Under the pieces are notes generated by a model. It was not told where the DNA came from, did not search any database, and was given only the letters and a program-made list of their open reading frames with translations. A program made the position numbers and the translations under genes. From the NCBI GenBank assembly GCA_019022495.1, contig JAFEKR010000012.1, positions 620,001-684,000 of the forward strand: a DNA stretch of 64,000 bases, read 5' to 3'. Positions 1 to 9,804 of the stretch are shown here, piece by piece; position 1 is the stretch's first letter; each line of letters starts with the position of its first letter. Source of the DNA: Epichloe hybrida. Taxonomy: Eukaryota; Ascomycota; Sordariomycetes; Hypocreales; Clavicipitaceae.

Positions 1-884
1 CAGATCAAGATCCGACAAATGTTCTAGGCCCCACGTCATGGTGATACAAGCTCTCCGACCTGAACCAATCGGTAATCACTCTAAGCAGTCGAAGCGCTCC
101 ACATGTTCCATTTGCATTCTGCACAGACAAACAGCTTTGGGGGGGGGGGAGGCAAGATCCTGAGAACCGAGGCTTCTCCGAAGTACCGGAGAGCAAGTTG
201 GCAGTTGGCTGTTGGGCTTTGACAGCTCCACTCTAGTCTAGTCCCTGGACGGAGTCGGCATTGCCGAACCGGAACCTGGCCACGTGACCTTTCCCTTCCT
301 GGCAAGTAATGCCGGTGCGGGCCCCACCTAGGAGCGGAAAGCAAAACAACACGGCGAGTAATGCATGCACGCAAAATTACAGTAGCCACGCGACAAGGCT
401 ACAACAGATGGCGCGCATTCAATCAGAAAGCACGAATCAAATCCAGACAACCTTTGGTGGTGTAGGGGTAATTGGAGTCAAACCCACAAGTCTTGTCACG
501 GGCATATTATGACTTTGAGGACCGCATCTTCAGCTTCCTCAATACGGTCATGCGCGCATATAATTCGTCATAGACGATTACCCGCCATCGGGCAACAGAG
601 GACCCCCTGCGTCACCCGCCCCAATGACAATATGTTCCCCTGACCATGTGTTGTCCCATCTCCTGTTGCCGAGTGCTTGCTCTACGATTTGGGGTCTTTG
701 TCATGACTGTGAAGAGACTATGGATTCTTAGACCTCTGTTGGAATGTATATATATGTATGATTCTCTCGAGCTGTACTTGATTACAACGGACAACAAACT
801 TCCACATGTTCCCCAAACTTTTTCGGAAAAGCCACCAAGAAACAAAAAACACACAAGCCGGGGTTGCAACACAAGATGGCTGGC
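1..884. other. Flank without a recognisable gene
   Basis: I see only short reading frames without recognisable motifs, low-complexity stretches and a G-run near 139-149. The base composition is like the gene-rich parts of the window. It lies downstream of the minus-strand prenyltransferase stop codon and probably holds its 3' UTR. A polyketide synthase or other cluster gene, if there is one, would lie further left. Confidence 0.5.
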
Positions 885-2423
885 TCAGCTATCACGCCTC
901 CTCGTTCCCCTAGTCGGCACAACAATCTTGGACGGCGAGTTCTGCGTCGTGGCGAACGCCTCAGGTGCCACGTACGAAGTCACGTCGAGCTCCCCGTTCT
1001 TCTTAATCATGCAGCTGAGGTAGGCCTGGATGCCTTTGCCCTGATCGAGGGGCCGCTTCGGGGAGAGGCTCCGCAGCATGGAGAGATAGCCCTGGACGAA
1101 CTGGCCTCTTCCCTGGCTCTCCATCCAGCCCGTGACGCCGCGGGCCAGGCTCCCGTCGTCCAGCCCGTAATGCCGAACCGGGACGTAGAACTTGACCTCG
1201 GGGAGCTTGGCGCCCGGGGCCATGTCGAAATAGTAGATGTAGCCGGACAAGAGGGCGGGCACCTCGGCAAAGGCATGCTCGGCCGCGCGGTTGTAGAATG
1301 GCGTGAGCGGCACGTCCTCGTCCTCTGGGAAGTCGGCCTCGATGCCCGTGGCCGCGATGATTAATCCGCGGAGCTGCTGCATCTTGTCCTCGGGATAGCT
1401 GATGCGGCCGCCCAGGGTCAGGATCTCCCGCAAGGATTTGAAGCTCGTGTGTGGTGTTCGGAAGTAGAACTTGAGCCGGGACTGTGCAGGTGTGACATTA
1501 TCAAAGGACAACAAGCTGGACGTTGGGGATTTATTAGTCACCGACTAGGGAAAAGGGGGGGGGGGGGTCAGTTATTTATGCCATGGCAACTTACAAAGGG
1601 CTCAGTAGCTTTCCCTCCGGGGTGTCCAGGAATTCATACGTTGCCTTCCTGGCCTCGTTGCCGGGATCCAGCTGAGCGAGACTCTCCTCCCACACAGACA
1701 TGGGAATGTGTCCTGCTCGCGTCTGGCCCAGCTTGCGGGGTATGAAGTATGTCTTCATGCCCAGGCCCTTGGGGGCGAACTCGGCAGCAAACATGATTGT
1801 GGTCGAGTAGCGAGCGCCCTGCGCGGCCTCCAGCGCGTACTTGGAGCGGTCATGATCGTACAAGGTGGCCAGGAAGTGATTGAACCAGGTGACGTCGACA
1901 GAGGGCACCGAAGCATGAAGTCGGTACAAGAACCCGCGCGAGGCATCATGGTTCAGCGGATCCATGTCCGTTCCACTGAACCGGCCGATGCCTTCCAATG
2001 TGTACCGAACCTCGGGCTGGCCCGTGGGCGAGTTCCATTTCCAGGAGTATTCCAGCGGCATTCCCTCGACACCCAGTATGGACGGCCACCGCGGGGCGCC
2101 GTCCGGCGTTGGTGCTTTGCCCATGTATGGTATCTGATGGCCTTTGTTCAGTCTAGACTCTAACGTGTTGTTTTTCAAAAAGTGGCGCCCAAGGGTGTCA
2201 GTGAAAAAAGAGAACCCCAACTCACAGTCCATTGATGATGGAATAAAAGCGCTTCGAATTGCCTCTCCTGCGAATACCCAGCTGCATCCATCAAAGTTGC
2301 CAGCTGTGTTCCTGTCACCTTCCACCAATGGTCGTCGTCACCGCTGCGCGACGGCAACCACTGCGAAATGGCCGCCCAGGCCTTGGGTGGCTGGCTTTTC
2401 TGCTCCGTTCCTTCTTCAATCAT
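885..2423 (-). CDS. DMATS-family aromatic prenyltransferase
   Basis: Predicted to transfer a dimethylallyl (or longer) prenyl group onto an aromatic acceptor, as fungal indole/naphthalene prenyltransferases do in secondary metabolism. Three exons read 2423-2226, 2133-1595 and 1515-885, with introns starting GTGAGT and GTAAGT and ending CAG; the total is 1,368 nt, giving 455 aa, the usual length for this family. Visible DMATS signatures are PTPDG and RWPSIL (about residues 75-86), the EYSWKWN block (Glu94 is the expected catalytic acid/base), KTYFIP, SRLKFYFRTPHTSF, EVKFYVPVRHYG and the C-terminal GIQAYLSCMIKKNG / DVTSYVAPE block. These basic and tyrosine positions form the diphosphate shield in known family members. 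The start is the first ATG of exon 1. The gene is transcribed divergently from the SDR at 3194, about 770 bp away. The acceptor (tryptophan, other indole or naphthol) cannot be read from sequence. Confidence 0.92.
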
Positions 2424-3193
2424 GTTGAATCACCGAAGAAAAGATTGCAAGTTTTACAAAATAGAGTCTGGTGCGGTTAGTGCTTTGTGTTATGTTGCTG
2501 TAACGGACACGGGGGGGAGGGGGAGGGAGGCACCGATTGTCTGTCTTATTTTATAGCTTTATAGCCCTATGGGAGTCGTATGGGAGTCGTACGGGAGTCT
2601 TACCGGAGGGCAGGGGCAGGGAGGCTGTTTCAACTGTTCGGAATACTCGAATGGAAATAGATGGCACAGATATACGAAAGTGCAGGGTGAAACAAGCTTC
2701 AACCCTTGATCATCTGCTCTACTAGCTTTAGCTGTACGCTGATGTATTCCAGAAAAATGTAAAAATAAACATGGCTACAAGGCTGCTGTTTCGTTTCGTT
2801 GATCTGAACCTACATACCCACTCCGCACCATCGCTAGTGGTTGCTCGAGCACACGAGCTTTTTGCACAGCACTGATGTTTCATAAAGTCAAAAACAACAC
2901 TAGGCCGGGAGCAGCGACCGTGCGGTGCCTGAGATCGCCAAAGCCCTCTCCCGCGAGCAAGTAGCGAAACGACGACTCGACATGCAAGCAACTTTGTAGT
3001 ACCGTGGCCACGCGCTTTGATGGGACATGGCTTTGAGCTCGACGACTCGACGAGGTATATATAATGAATCCATACTTCCAATGAAGCACCTGTAGCAACA
3101 AGACATTTCAACAACTTTGATCTGGAGCAAAAACTCACATTCTACACTTGCCCTCTTCTACCTCGCATCATTCTTCACACACACGCATACACA
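2424..3193. promoter_or_regulatory. Shared divergent promoter region of prenyltransferase and SDR
   Basis: A 770-bp gap separates two genes that point away from each other, so both promoters must lie here. A TATATATAA box at 3056-3064 sits about 130 bp upstream of the SDR start. An 11-bp motif (ATGGGAGTCGT with variants) is repeated about three times near 2568-2600. Co-regulation of the pair is an inference from the arrangement. Confidence 0.5.
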
Positions 3194-4236
3194 ATGGCCT
3201 CAGATGGGAACCAGGTACGCTCGCTCCAGGGCAAGGTGGCTCTGATCACCGGAGCCGGACGTGGACTGGGTCGAGGCATCGCCATCGAGCTCGGAAAACG
3301 CGGGGCCTCAGTCGTCGTCAACTACAACAGTGACGGCACCGAGGGCGCCGCGAACAAGGTGGTCGAGGAAATCGTCCGACACGGCAGCCGCGCCGTGGCC
3401 ATCCAGGCAGACGTGACCAAGGTCGCGCACATCTCGAAGCTCTTCGAGCAGGCCCTGGCACACTTCGGCCACCTCGACATGGTCGTGTCCAACGCGGGCA
3501 CAGAGGTGTTCAAGCCAGAGGACCAAGTCACCGAGGAGGACTTTGATCGCGTCTTCAACCTCAACACCCGGGCCCAGTTCTTCGTCGCCCAGCACGCATA
3601 CAAGCATCTGAACAGGGGCGGCCGCATCATCTTCACCTCGTCCGTCGCGGCAACCATGTCGGGCATTCCCAACCATGCTCTCTACGCCGGCAGCAAATGC
3701 GCCGTCGAGGGCTTCACCCGCAGCTTCGCCGTCGACTGCGGCCACAAGCAAATCACCGTCAACGCGATTGCCCCAGGTGGTGTAAAGACGGACATGTATG
3801 ACGCGTAAGTTTGTTGTCGAAGCCTCAGTCAGCAGAGAGAGATGGGTTTCAACCCCCCCCCCCCTTCTCCCCCCCATCATCTCTTTACCCCTTCCACTTC
3901 CCACTTGGGGAAAAAAAAAAAAGAAAAAAAGCCGTCGTGTAAGTTGTGGGCAAGAAACTAATCTGAAGAGCAGGAATGCCTGGCATTACGTACCAGGGGC
4001 GACTCCCGACACATCCATGGACGTCATCGACAAGGGTCTGGCAAACTTCTGTCCGCTCAAGCGGGTTGCGGTGGCCGAGGACATTGCCCGCGTGGTTGCC
4101 TTTTTGGGTCATCGCGACAGTGAATGGGTGAATGGTATGTTACAATGGACAAACACAATCTGAGCTGCTCGAAACAAGTCCGCTAACGTGTAAAACAGGT
4201 CAAGTTATCCTCCTGACGGGTGGTTCGTTCACATGA
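3194..4236 (+). CDS. SDR: hydroxynaphthalene / versicolorin reductase-like
   Basis: NADPH-dependent short-chain reductase of the type that reduces tetra-/trihydroxynaphthalene in DHN-melanin synthesis, or versicolorin-type anthraquinones. Exons are 3194-3804, 3974-4134 and 4199-4236 (introns GTAAGT..CAG and GTATGT..CAG); 810 nt, 269 aa. The cofactor loop TGAGRGLG is at residues 19-26 and NAG at 100-102. The catalytic triad is Ser150, Tyr164 and Lys168 in the YAGSK motif. The C-terminal part, NAWHYVPGATPD then CPLKRVAVAEDIARVV and NGQVILLTGGS, follows the naphthol/versicolorin reductase pattern closely. Intron 1 contains a long C-run and a run of As. It shares a promoter region with the prenyltransferase and is about 2 kb from a scytalone dehydratase, which suggests an aromatic-polyketide pathway. 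Melanin versus another pigment cannot be decided here. Confidence 0.93.
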
Positions 4237-4539
4237 TTGTTGCATACTTGATACATGAGGCGAGAAAAGTGTAGTGGTCATCTCGTAGTCTACACGCTAC
4301 ACAGAGTTCAGAAGCTAGACAAAACGACGTAGATAGAAGGATGAAAATAGGCCTCCATTTACGGGGGGCCAATTCCAACACATAACTTACTCGCCATGTA
4401 CGTGTTTAGACACCCGAGTCCTCGGTTAGCCATGCCTCGTATGAAAGTCGGCCATTCCCTGTGAGAGACACCAGAGAGAAGTGTTGAGCATATATATATA
4501 TACGCTCATTTCAGATACTTACTCTCAAGCTCCAAGGCC
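4237..4539. other. Convergent intergenic gap
   Basis: The space between the 3' ends of the SDR and the phosphotransferase-like gene. It contains a TA dinucleotide run near 4490-4502. I see no gene. Confidence 0.5.
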
Positions 4540-4555
4540 TCAAGGGTCGTAGAGA

Positions 4556-5357
4556 TCATTCCACCACATCATATCCTGAAGCTTCTCCTCGCTCAAGTTG
4601 GCGCGGGACATAGTGTTCTCTTTGAGGAGATCTGATCTTTCGATGGACTTCCCCAGCCGTCTCCCAGCCGAAATAACCAGCCATTTCCCAGTCAATGAGT
4701 CCGACGATCTTGTCGTCGTTGACGATGCAGTTGGACGGCGTGAAATCATTGTGCATGAAGCTCATATCCTGGTCAATGTTGGCTGAGAAGAGGATGTCTG
4801 CCTCTCGAGGGTTCAGACGGCCACTGGCCAGGATGTCAGGATCCGGGACGACATGGTCACGAGCCTGGCGGTCGCTCGGGGCCTCGATGGCACGCAACTG
4901 CCCGAGTATCTCTCGCGCTTGCAGTTTAAAGGATTTCTTTTGGTCCTCGGATAGATACGGCGCGGCAACATTCAGACACACGCCGGGAAGTCTCTCTTGG
5001 ACCAACGTCGCGCGACCATTGATCTAGAGGAGCGTGTGAGTGGGAGAATGGTACCTCCAAGCAGTCTGTAAGAGCAATGTACCTTGCCAGAGAAGTAGAT
5101 ATCCGGCACCCTGACTCCCTTCAGGACGCTCTTGGCAATAGCGATTGCCTGGACCTCGTTGGCATCGGCGTATGAGTAGTCGACTTTGGCATCTTGGTGT
5201 CGGTGGCTTGATTTGACGATGACACTGCCAATGGCAAAGACATCGCGCCCCTCGTCTGCGGGGAAAAATCATGTTTGCTTCAGTGCAGAGCCCAACTACT
5301 GTGGCCCAATATTTCACCCTTGGGGATGTGCTTCGGGTTCGATGTGTAAGGATTCAT
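4556..5357 (-). CDS. Aminoglycoside phosphotransferase-like (APH/choline kinase fold), C-terminal frameshift
   Basis: Protein-kinase-like small-molecule phosphotransferase of the fungal APH family; the substrate is unknown. Proposed exons are 5357-5318, 5255-5083 and 5023-4556, with introns GTGAAA..CAG and GTACAT..TAG; 226 aa in frame. The N-terminal part has DVFAIGSVIVKSS, where Lys is the expected ATP-binding residue. The catalytic block HNDFTPSN (His162, Asp164, Asn169) is followed by LIDWEMAG (Asp182). After about residue 210 (REHYV) the in-frame tail is unlike the family. The typical ending NLSEEKLQDMMWWNDLYD is present in the neighbouring frame and stops at 4540. A 1-nt deletion near a CCC run, around 4604-4612, would explain this. 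It could be a real mutation or a sequence error. Exon 1 is short and supported only by its splice sites and its fit to the reading frame. Confidence 0.75.
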
Positions 5358-5535
5358 GATTAAAGAGTCGCCGTGTCGATGAAACGTGTGTGCATGTGCG
5401 CGTGTATGTTCACGTGCATCGTGCATGGATTTTAAGCCGATAAGAGGTCTAGACAGTCACATTGTCAATTCTCATCGATTCAACAATTTGCATGTTCAAC
5501 GGTCCGACCAGTTATTCCGGGTGGGAGATCCTGAC

Positions 5536-5901
5536 CTATCTAGGGGTTGCAACCACGATCTTACCAAGGGCATCGTACCTCACTTTGGACATGGCGACAG
5601 GGTAGTTGGGTTGATCTGCGAGAGTCGTCTTGGTGAACTCGATGCAGCCCGTCTCGCTGACGATGGCGTTCTCAATGCTCACAGTAACTACTCCGTACAT
5701 GGCCTCGTGAGTCGTGATGCTCTCTGTGGCCGAGCCTCCACCTCCGTTTGCGCTGCAACGCGTTTCAAGTCTCAGACGACGCTCGGATTCAGTTGCCTCG
5801 GGCTCGGGCCCTGTTGAGAGCCCTGAAGTATACTGAAGCCCCGTAATTATAGTGATTACTCCGTATAGTGTGGGCGATTGGCCGTGCGGGCCAACAAGTT
5901 G
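5536..5901 (-). other. Open frame of unknown origin, possible gene fragment
   Basis: The minus strand is open for 366 nt. From an ATG at 5700 it would encode 54 residues (starting MYGVVTVSIENAIV) and end in a TAG at 5538-5536. The composition looks protein-like, but I do not recognise a family and there is no clear promoter. The stretch 5587-5631 inside it is nearly identical to part of RRP41, which lies on the other strand relative to this frame, so at least that part of the reading is borrowed. It may be a chimeric fragment, an exon of an unannotated gene, or chance. Confidence 0.25.
5587..5631 (+). repeat. 45-bp near-identical copy of an RRP41 exon segment
   Basis: Matches 7894-7938, inside exon 2 of RRP41, at 43 of 45 positions in the same orientation; the mismatches are at 5590 and 5609. 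Read on the plus strand it gives HGDRVVGLICESR, against DGDRVVALICESR in RRP41. Outside the block similarity drops off quickly, apart from a weak match just upstream. Confidence 0.85.
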
Positions 5902-6196
5902 CTACAGTGGGTTGTTGTAGAAATGAAGTTGTGCGGTTGTTTCGTAGTTACCAACCCAAACGTTTTGCATTGCTCCATCGTGGCATCTAGCTAGGACGAA
6001 CATCATGAAACATCCAGTACTTTTGGAAGTATCAGTTATATATTAAGAATGCAAATCGTTCTTTTCATAAAGCCGCTCATGCACGCACTCACTCTCTTTG
6101 TTTCCCGTGAATTATTGCAACCAACAGACATCGCAGTCACCAAAAGTAGATATATTCTCTCGGTTTCATATCGCCAGAGTAGCTTCCAGCAAAACC

Positions 6197-6827
6197 ATGT
6201 CAGGAAATTCAATTTCTTTCCAAGGTAGGAGCTTTTTTTGCTCAATCCGCTATGCGCAATAAAAATTTCACAACACAAACTAACGCACGCAATAAGACTA
6301 CTTGGAGCTCAGTGCCCTGGTGTTCGAATGGGCCGACAGCTATGACGCAAAGGTTCGTACCCCAAAAGCGACATGAAGAAACATGAATAACGCAATGTAC
6401 CAACCTTTTTTGCCCGTAGGATTGGCCACGTCTTCAACGCATCATAGCACCGACGCTTTACGTCGACTACACCAAGATCGGCAAAGGGAAATGGGAGGCC
6501 ATGTCCGCCGATGATTTCCTGGCAATGGTGTCGGATGACAAGTTCCTGGGCGATGCATGTGTCAAAACGCAGCATCTGATTGGCGCGACGCGATGGGAGC
6601 GAATCTCCGACACCAAAGTCGTTGGCCATCATCAACTAAGAGCCGCGCATCAGGTGTACCATGAGCCGGATCTGAGCCATGTCAAGCTGCGAGGCCACAG
6701 CCATGCCACGAACGAGCATTACTACACTCTTGTTGAGGGGAAATGGAAGTTTGCGGGCCTGAAGCCGTTGGTGCGCTGGAACGAGCATCATTTTGAAAAG
6801 GTTTTCAAGGGCTCTTTTACTGAGTAA
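6197..6827 (+). CDS. SCD1: Scytalone dehydratase
   Basis: Dehydrates scytalone and vermelone in DHN-melanin synthesis, or a related cyclohexenone in other aromatic polyketide routes; cytosolic, NTF2-like cone fold. Exons are 6197-6224, 6297-6352 and 6420-6827 (introns GTAGGA..AAG, with a CTAAC branch site, and GTTCGT..TAG); 492 nt, 163 aa, against about 172 aa in Magnaporthe. Exon 1 (MSGNSISFQ) is needed because a stop codon precedes exon 2 in frame. Against the Magnaporthe enzyme (offset 5), Tyr25, Asp26, Tyr45, His80, His105 and Asn126 are kept. The position of Ser129 is alanine (Ala124, in GHSHATNEHY), so one substrate-contacting residue differs. Together with the SDR at 3194 it supplies two sequential steps of naphthol reduction and dehydration. 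Confidence 0.93.
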
Positions 6828-7193
6828 TGCCGGTTTTGAGCCGTGCTTGACCGACCTATCAGTAGCGTTGCAGGAATACCGAGTCTCGTAATTGAACATG
6901 TTTTGTTTTAGATAGCTGGAATCTGAAGCTGATGTCAGCGGAAGACCGACAATATTGTCATGCCCAGTCATTTGTTGTTTGTTTTATTAGCATGACTCCG
7001 TAGTAACAGAACAAATGAGGTGCAGGGTATCCACGAGCCGCGTTTGGACAATCTGCGAAACGCCAAAGGCCCACTGCGGCACCTCGAAAACTTCAACCTG
7101 GAGAGGAAAAGAAAACCAACAATTGCGTTTCCCAACTCGTACTTTCCCCGACGCCCACGGTCCTGCCACTTACTCAAAAGGACGAGAGACATC

Positions 7194-8097
7194 ATGCCCC
7201 TCGACACATCCACGTACTCTCTAGCTCTACTTCGCGTCGACGGACGTCGCTGGAACGAACTACGTCGCCTGCATGCTCAGATCCGAACCCAGGATGCCGC
7301 CGACGGATCGTCCTACTTCGAAATGGGCCACACAAAGGTCATGTGCGTCGTCACCGGCCCGTCAGAGCAGCAGCAGCAGCAGCAGCAGCAGTCGCAAGCG
7401 CAAGCGCAGCGCAGGGGAGGAGGCCAGGCATCCGGGCGAGACACGGCCTCCATCAACGTGAGCGTGGTGATTGCCGGATTTTCCAGCGTCGACCGCAAGA
7501 AGAGGGCGCGCAACGACAAGTGAGCATGGAGCCCCACGGGACGGAAACCGATCCGATAGATATGCTGACCAATTCGCTGCCAGACGGACCCAGGAAATTG
7601 AAATCACAATCGCAAAGGCCCTGTTGTCGACCGTTCACACCCACCTCTTCCCGCACTCTTCAATCAACGTATCGCTTCATGTTTTGTCGCAGGACGGGTC
7701 TCTGCTGGCCGCGCTCATGAATGCCGCCACTCTCGCTATAATCGATGCTGGCATCCCAATGACTGATTTCATTGCCGCATGCACCGCTGGATCAACGTCC
7801 TCTTATGCTGCGGGCGATGACTCTGCCGACCCCGTTCTGGACCTGAACAATCAGGAAGAACAAGAGCTACCGTTCCTGACCGTGGCCTCACTCGGAGATG
7901 GCGACAGGGTAGTTGCGTTGATCTGCGAGAGTCGTCTTCAGGTCAGCCGCCTTGAGGGAATGTTGGTCGTCGGCTTGGATGGGTGCAAGCAGGTCAAAAA
8001 GTTTCTCGACAAGACGATCAAAGAAAAGGGCATCAAGATGATTAAAGAAGGCGCTGTTCGGCGAAGCGATGCCATGGCTATGGACTTGGATGACTAG
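7194..8097 (+). CDS. RRP41: Exosome complex RNase PH-like subunit Rrp41 (Ski6)
   Basis: Core ring subunit of the RNA exosome, in nucleus and cytoplasm. Exons are 7194-7519 and 7584-8097 (intron GTGAGC..CAG, 64 nt); 840 nt, 279 aa. The N-terminus RVDGRRWNELRRLHAQI, the GHTKVMCVVTGP strand and the C-terminal QVSRLEGMLVVGLDGCKQVK motif are diagnostic of Rrp41. RNase PH-like proteins of this type in eukaryotes are catalytically inactive and structural. The loop after the third strand carries an insertion of eight glutamines (about residues 59-66) and a QAQAQ run coded by CAG repeats. The gene converges on the PDI gene with 177 bp between stop codons. Part of exon 2 is copied at 5587-5631. Confidence 0.95.
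7366..7391 (+). repeat. CAG trinucleotide repeat coding polyglutamine in RRP41
   Basis: About eight tandem CAG codons in frame, followed by an imperfect CAA/GCG-type run. It lies in a surface loop of the RNase PH fold and is a candidate for length variation. Confidence 0.85.
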
Positions 8098-8274
8098 AGA
8101 GCACACAACACATGCGATACATAGGACGACTCTGCCTGCAACGCAGAATCTGGAACGATTACTCAAGTGGGTTCTTTGTCCTCCGTTTCTTTTTTTTTCT
8201 TTTTTCCCCAGGGGAGAAGACTTATGATAGCTGACTGGTTAGTGTCTGTCTGTTTACAAGACCCTGCGACCAAT

Positions 8275-9804
8275 TTAGAGCTCCTCATGCTTCACTTCCT
8301 CCTCCTGTGGTTTCTCCCCGGGAGTGGTCTCTGTCGAGGTCTCTCCTGGGGTCTCTGCCACGGTTGATGTGTCCTCAGAATCCTGTACAATGACGTCCTT
8401 GGGCAACTTCTGCTTAGAACCCTCACCCATTCGGATTGTGTCGATCCATGACTCCACGCTCTCGACGCTGAAGTCGCCCTGATAATGTCTCCACCATGTT
8501 CGACGACCATTGAGAGCCACCAGCTCGACGTCTGCTTGAAGACCCAAAGTCTTTCGGATGGCGTCCACGCCCTCAACCTGGCTAGGAACTGCGAGGAAAG
8601 AGAAGAGTTGTCGATGTCCATGAACATATTTGGTGTTGAGGTGGGACAACGATGCCGTGACCTTGGCGCCGTCCTCGGAGCCATCAGCGGGAATAAAAGC
8701 AAGGATGCAGGTGCTGGCTTTGGAATGGAGGCACTTCTCGGTCAAGAATTCTTTGTTAGTTACTGTGGTGATTGAGATGACTTCGGGAGTAGACGCATGA
8801 GTCTCGGCCGCTGCCGTCCCGCTTGTTGAAGTCTCGCTTGCTTCCTTGAATTCGGCTTCAGGCTCAGTGCCGGACTGTTGCTTCTTGTCGTTCTTTGGCT
8901 TGGACTTGGACTTGGACTTGGACTTGGCCTTGGCTGGGGCAGGATCTGGGTTCGGTTGGCCAGCTTGTTTCAGAAACTCCACCATGTCCTTCTTCTTCAA
9001 CTCGCCATCATATAGAATAGGCTCGCTGTCTCCGGCCGGAATGAGCACGAAAGTAGGAAACTTGTCAATGCCAAACTTTTCAACAGCCTTGGTCTCCTTG
9101 TTACGGATCTGCCCAAATGATATCACGTCCAGGAAGTCAATGGCGAGACTTCTCAACAGGGCGCTCGTGGTTCCCTTCTCAGTGAATAAGATGGCCTTGG
9201 GCTTGTCGCCGGCCAAAAAGGCATCCAAATCCTTGTCAGCGACTCGTGTGACGTGATTGTTGATCTTGCCCACGACCGCCTCAACAATGGACGTAGCTGT
9301 ACGGGGACCTTGATAATCCTCCACAACAGGGTTGCCGCCCGACTTCTTGCCCGGACGCACAATCTTGAGAGTAGGAAAGCCCCGGACGCCCATGGCCCCG
9401 CAAAACTGCTTGTTCGCCTCATCGTCACAGTCCACAGCCGCGACTTTGGCAAGGCCTTCCAGGTTCTTGGCTGCCTTCTCGTACACCGGCTTGAGGGTTT
9501 TGCAGTGGCCGCACCAAGGGGCGTAAAATTCAACAATCTGCGATGAATATGAGATTACTGTTGAAAGACTTACGCCCGACAAAGAGATAGACCGTCGAGG
9601 GGGGGGGGGGGGGGAGAGGGGGGGTGATGCAATCAAAGGGCGAGATGAGTGACGTACCGAAGTGTGGTTTGATTGAGCAATTAGAGTGTTGTAGGTTTTC
9701 GGGCTCAGCTGCAAAACGGGCGAATTCTTGGTGTACATGGCATTGGCGCATGGGAGGGAGGCCAAAACGGCCGTGAGAGCAACGGCAATAACAGGGTTAT
9801 GCAT
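8275..9804 (-). CDS. MPD1: Protein disulfide isomerase, Mpd1-like, ER lumen
   Basis: Forms and rearranges disulfides in secretory proteins. Exons are 9804-9658 and 9537-8275 (intron GTACGT..CAG); 1,410 nt, 469 aa. The start MHNPVIAVALTAVLASLPCANA is a signal peptide. The frame is open further upstream but has no ATG there. One thioredoxin active site, FYAPWCGHCK, lies just after the exon junction, followed by a second thioredoxin-like fold with no CxxC. Next come a low-complexity KSKSKSKSK linker, an acidic region and the C-terminal HEEL, an ER-retrieval signal of the KDEL type. The 120-nt intron is a multiple of three without a stop, so an unspliced reading would insert about 40 residues just before the active site; splicing is preferred because IVEFYAPW then follows NHTS directly, as in the family. 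Confidence 0.92.
   Translation of the reverse strand: MHNPVIAVALTAVLASLPCANAMYTKNSPVLQLSPKTYNTLIAQSNHTSVRHSSRPLIASPPLSPPPPPRRSISLSGVSLSTVISYSSQIVEFYAPWCGHCKTLKPVYEKAAKNLEGLAKVAAVDCDDEANKQFCGAMGVRGFPTLKIVRPGKKSGGNPVVEDYQGPRTATSIVEAVVGKINNHVTRVADKDLDAFLAGDKPKAILFTEKGTTSALLRSLAIDFLDVISFGQIRNKETKAVEKFGIDKFPTFVLIPAGDSEPILYDGELKKKDMVEFLKQAGQPNPDPAPAKAKSKSKSKSKPKNDKKQQSGTEPEAEFKEASETSTSGTAAAETHASTPEVISITTVTNKEFLTEKCLHSKASTCILAFIPADGSEDGAKVTASLSHLNTKYVHGHRQLFSFLAVPSQVEGVDAIRKTLGLQADVELVALNGRRTWWRHYQGDFSVESVESWIDTIRMGEGSKQKLPKDVIVQDSEDTSTVAETPGETSTETTPGEKPQEEEVKHEEL

Larger units (their letters stand above)
5358..6196. promoter_or_regulatory. Divergent intergenic region upstream of the APH-like gene and scytalone dehydratase
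   Basis: About 840 bp between two genes that point away from each other. It must hold both promoters, and it also carries the copied RRP41 segment and a minus-strand open frame described separately. Confidence 0.45.

Noticed and set aside
2728..3138. Minus-strand frames between the prenyltransferase and the SDR as genes
   Set aside because: They overlap the divergent promoter region, carry no motif and are shadow-like.
5386..5817. Plus-strand 143-codon frame as a gene
   Set aside because: Its only recognisable part, GDRVVGLICESR, comes from the copied RRP41 block; the rest looks like a shadow and begins in low-complexity Cys/Ala codons.
9538..9657. Reading the PDI gene as one uninterrupted exon from 9828
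   Set aside because: The frame is open, but it starts at TTG, and GTACGT..CAG splicing gives the family-typical join. The retained residues would be Pro/Ser-rich low complexity just before the active site.
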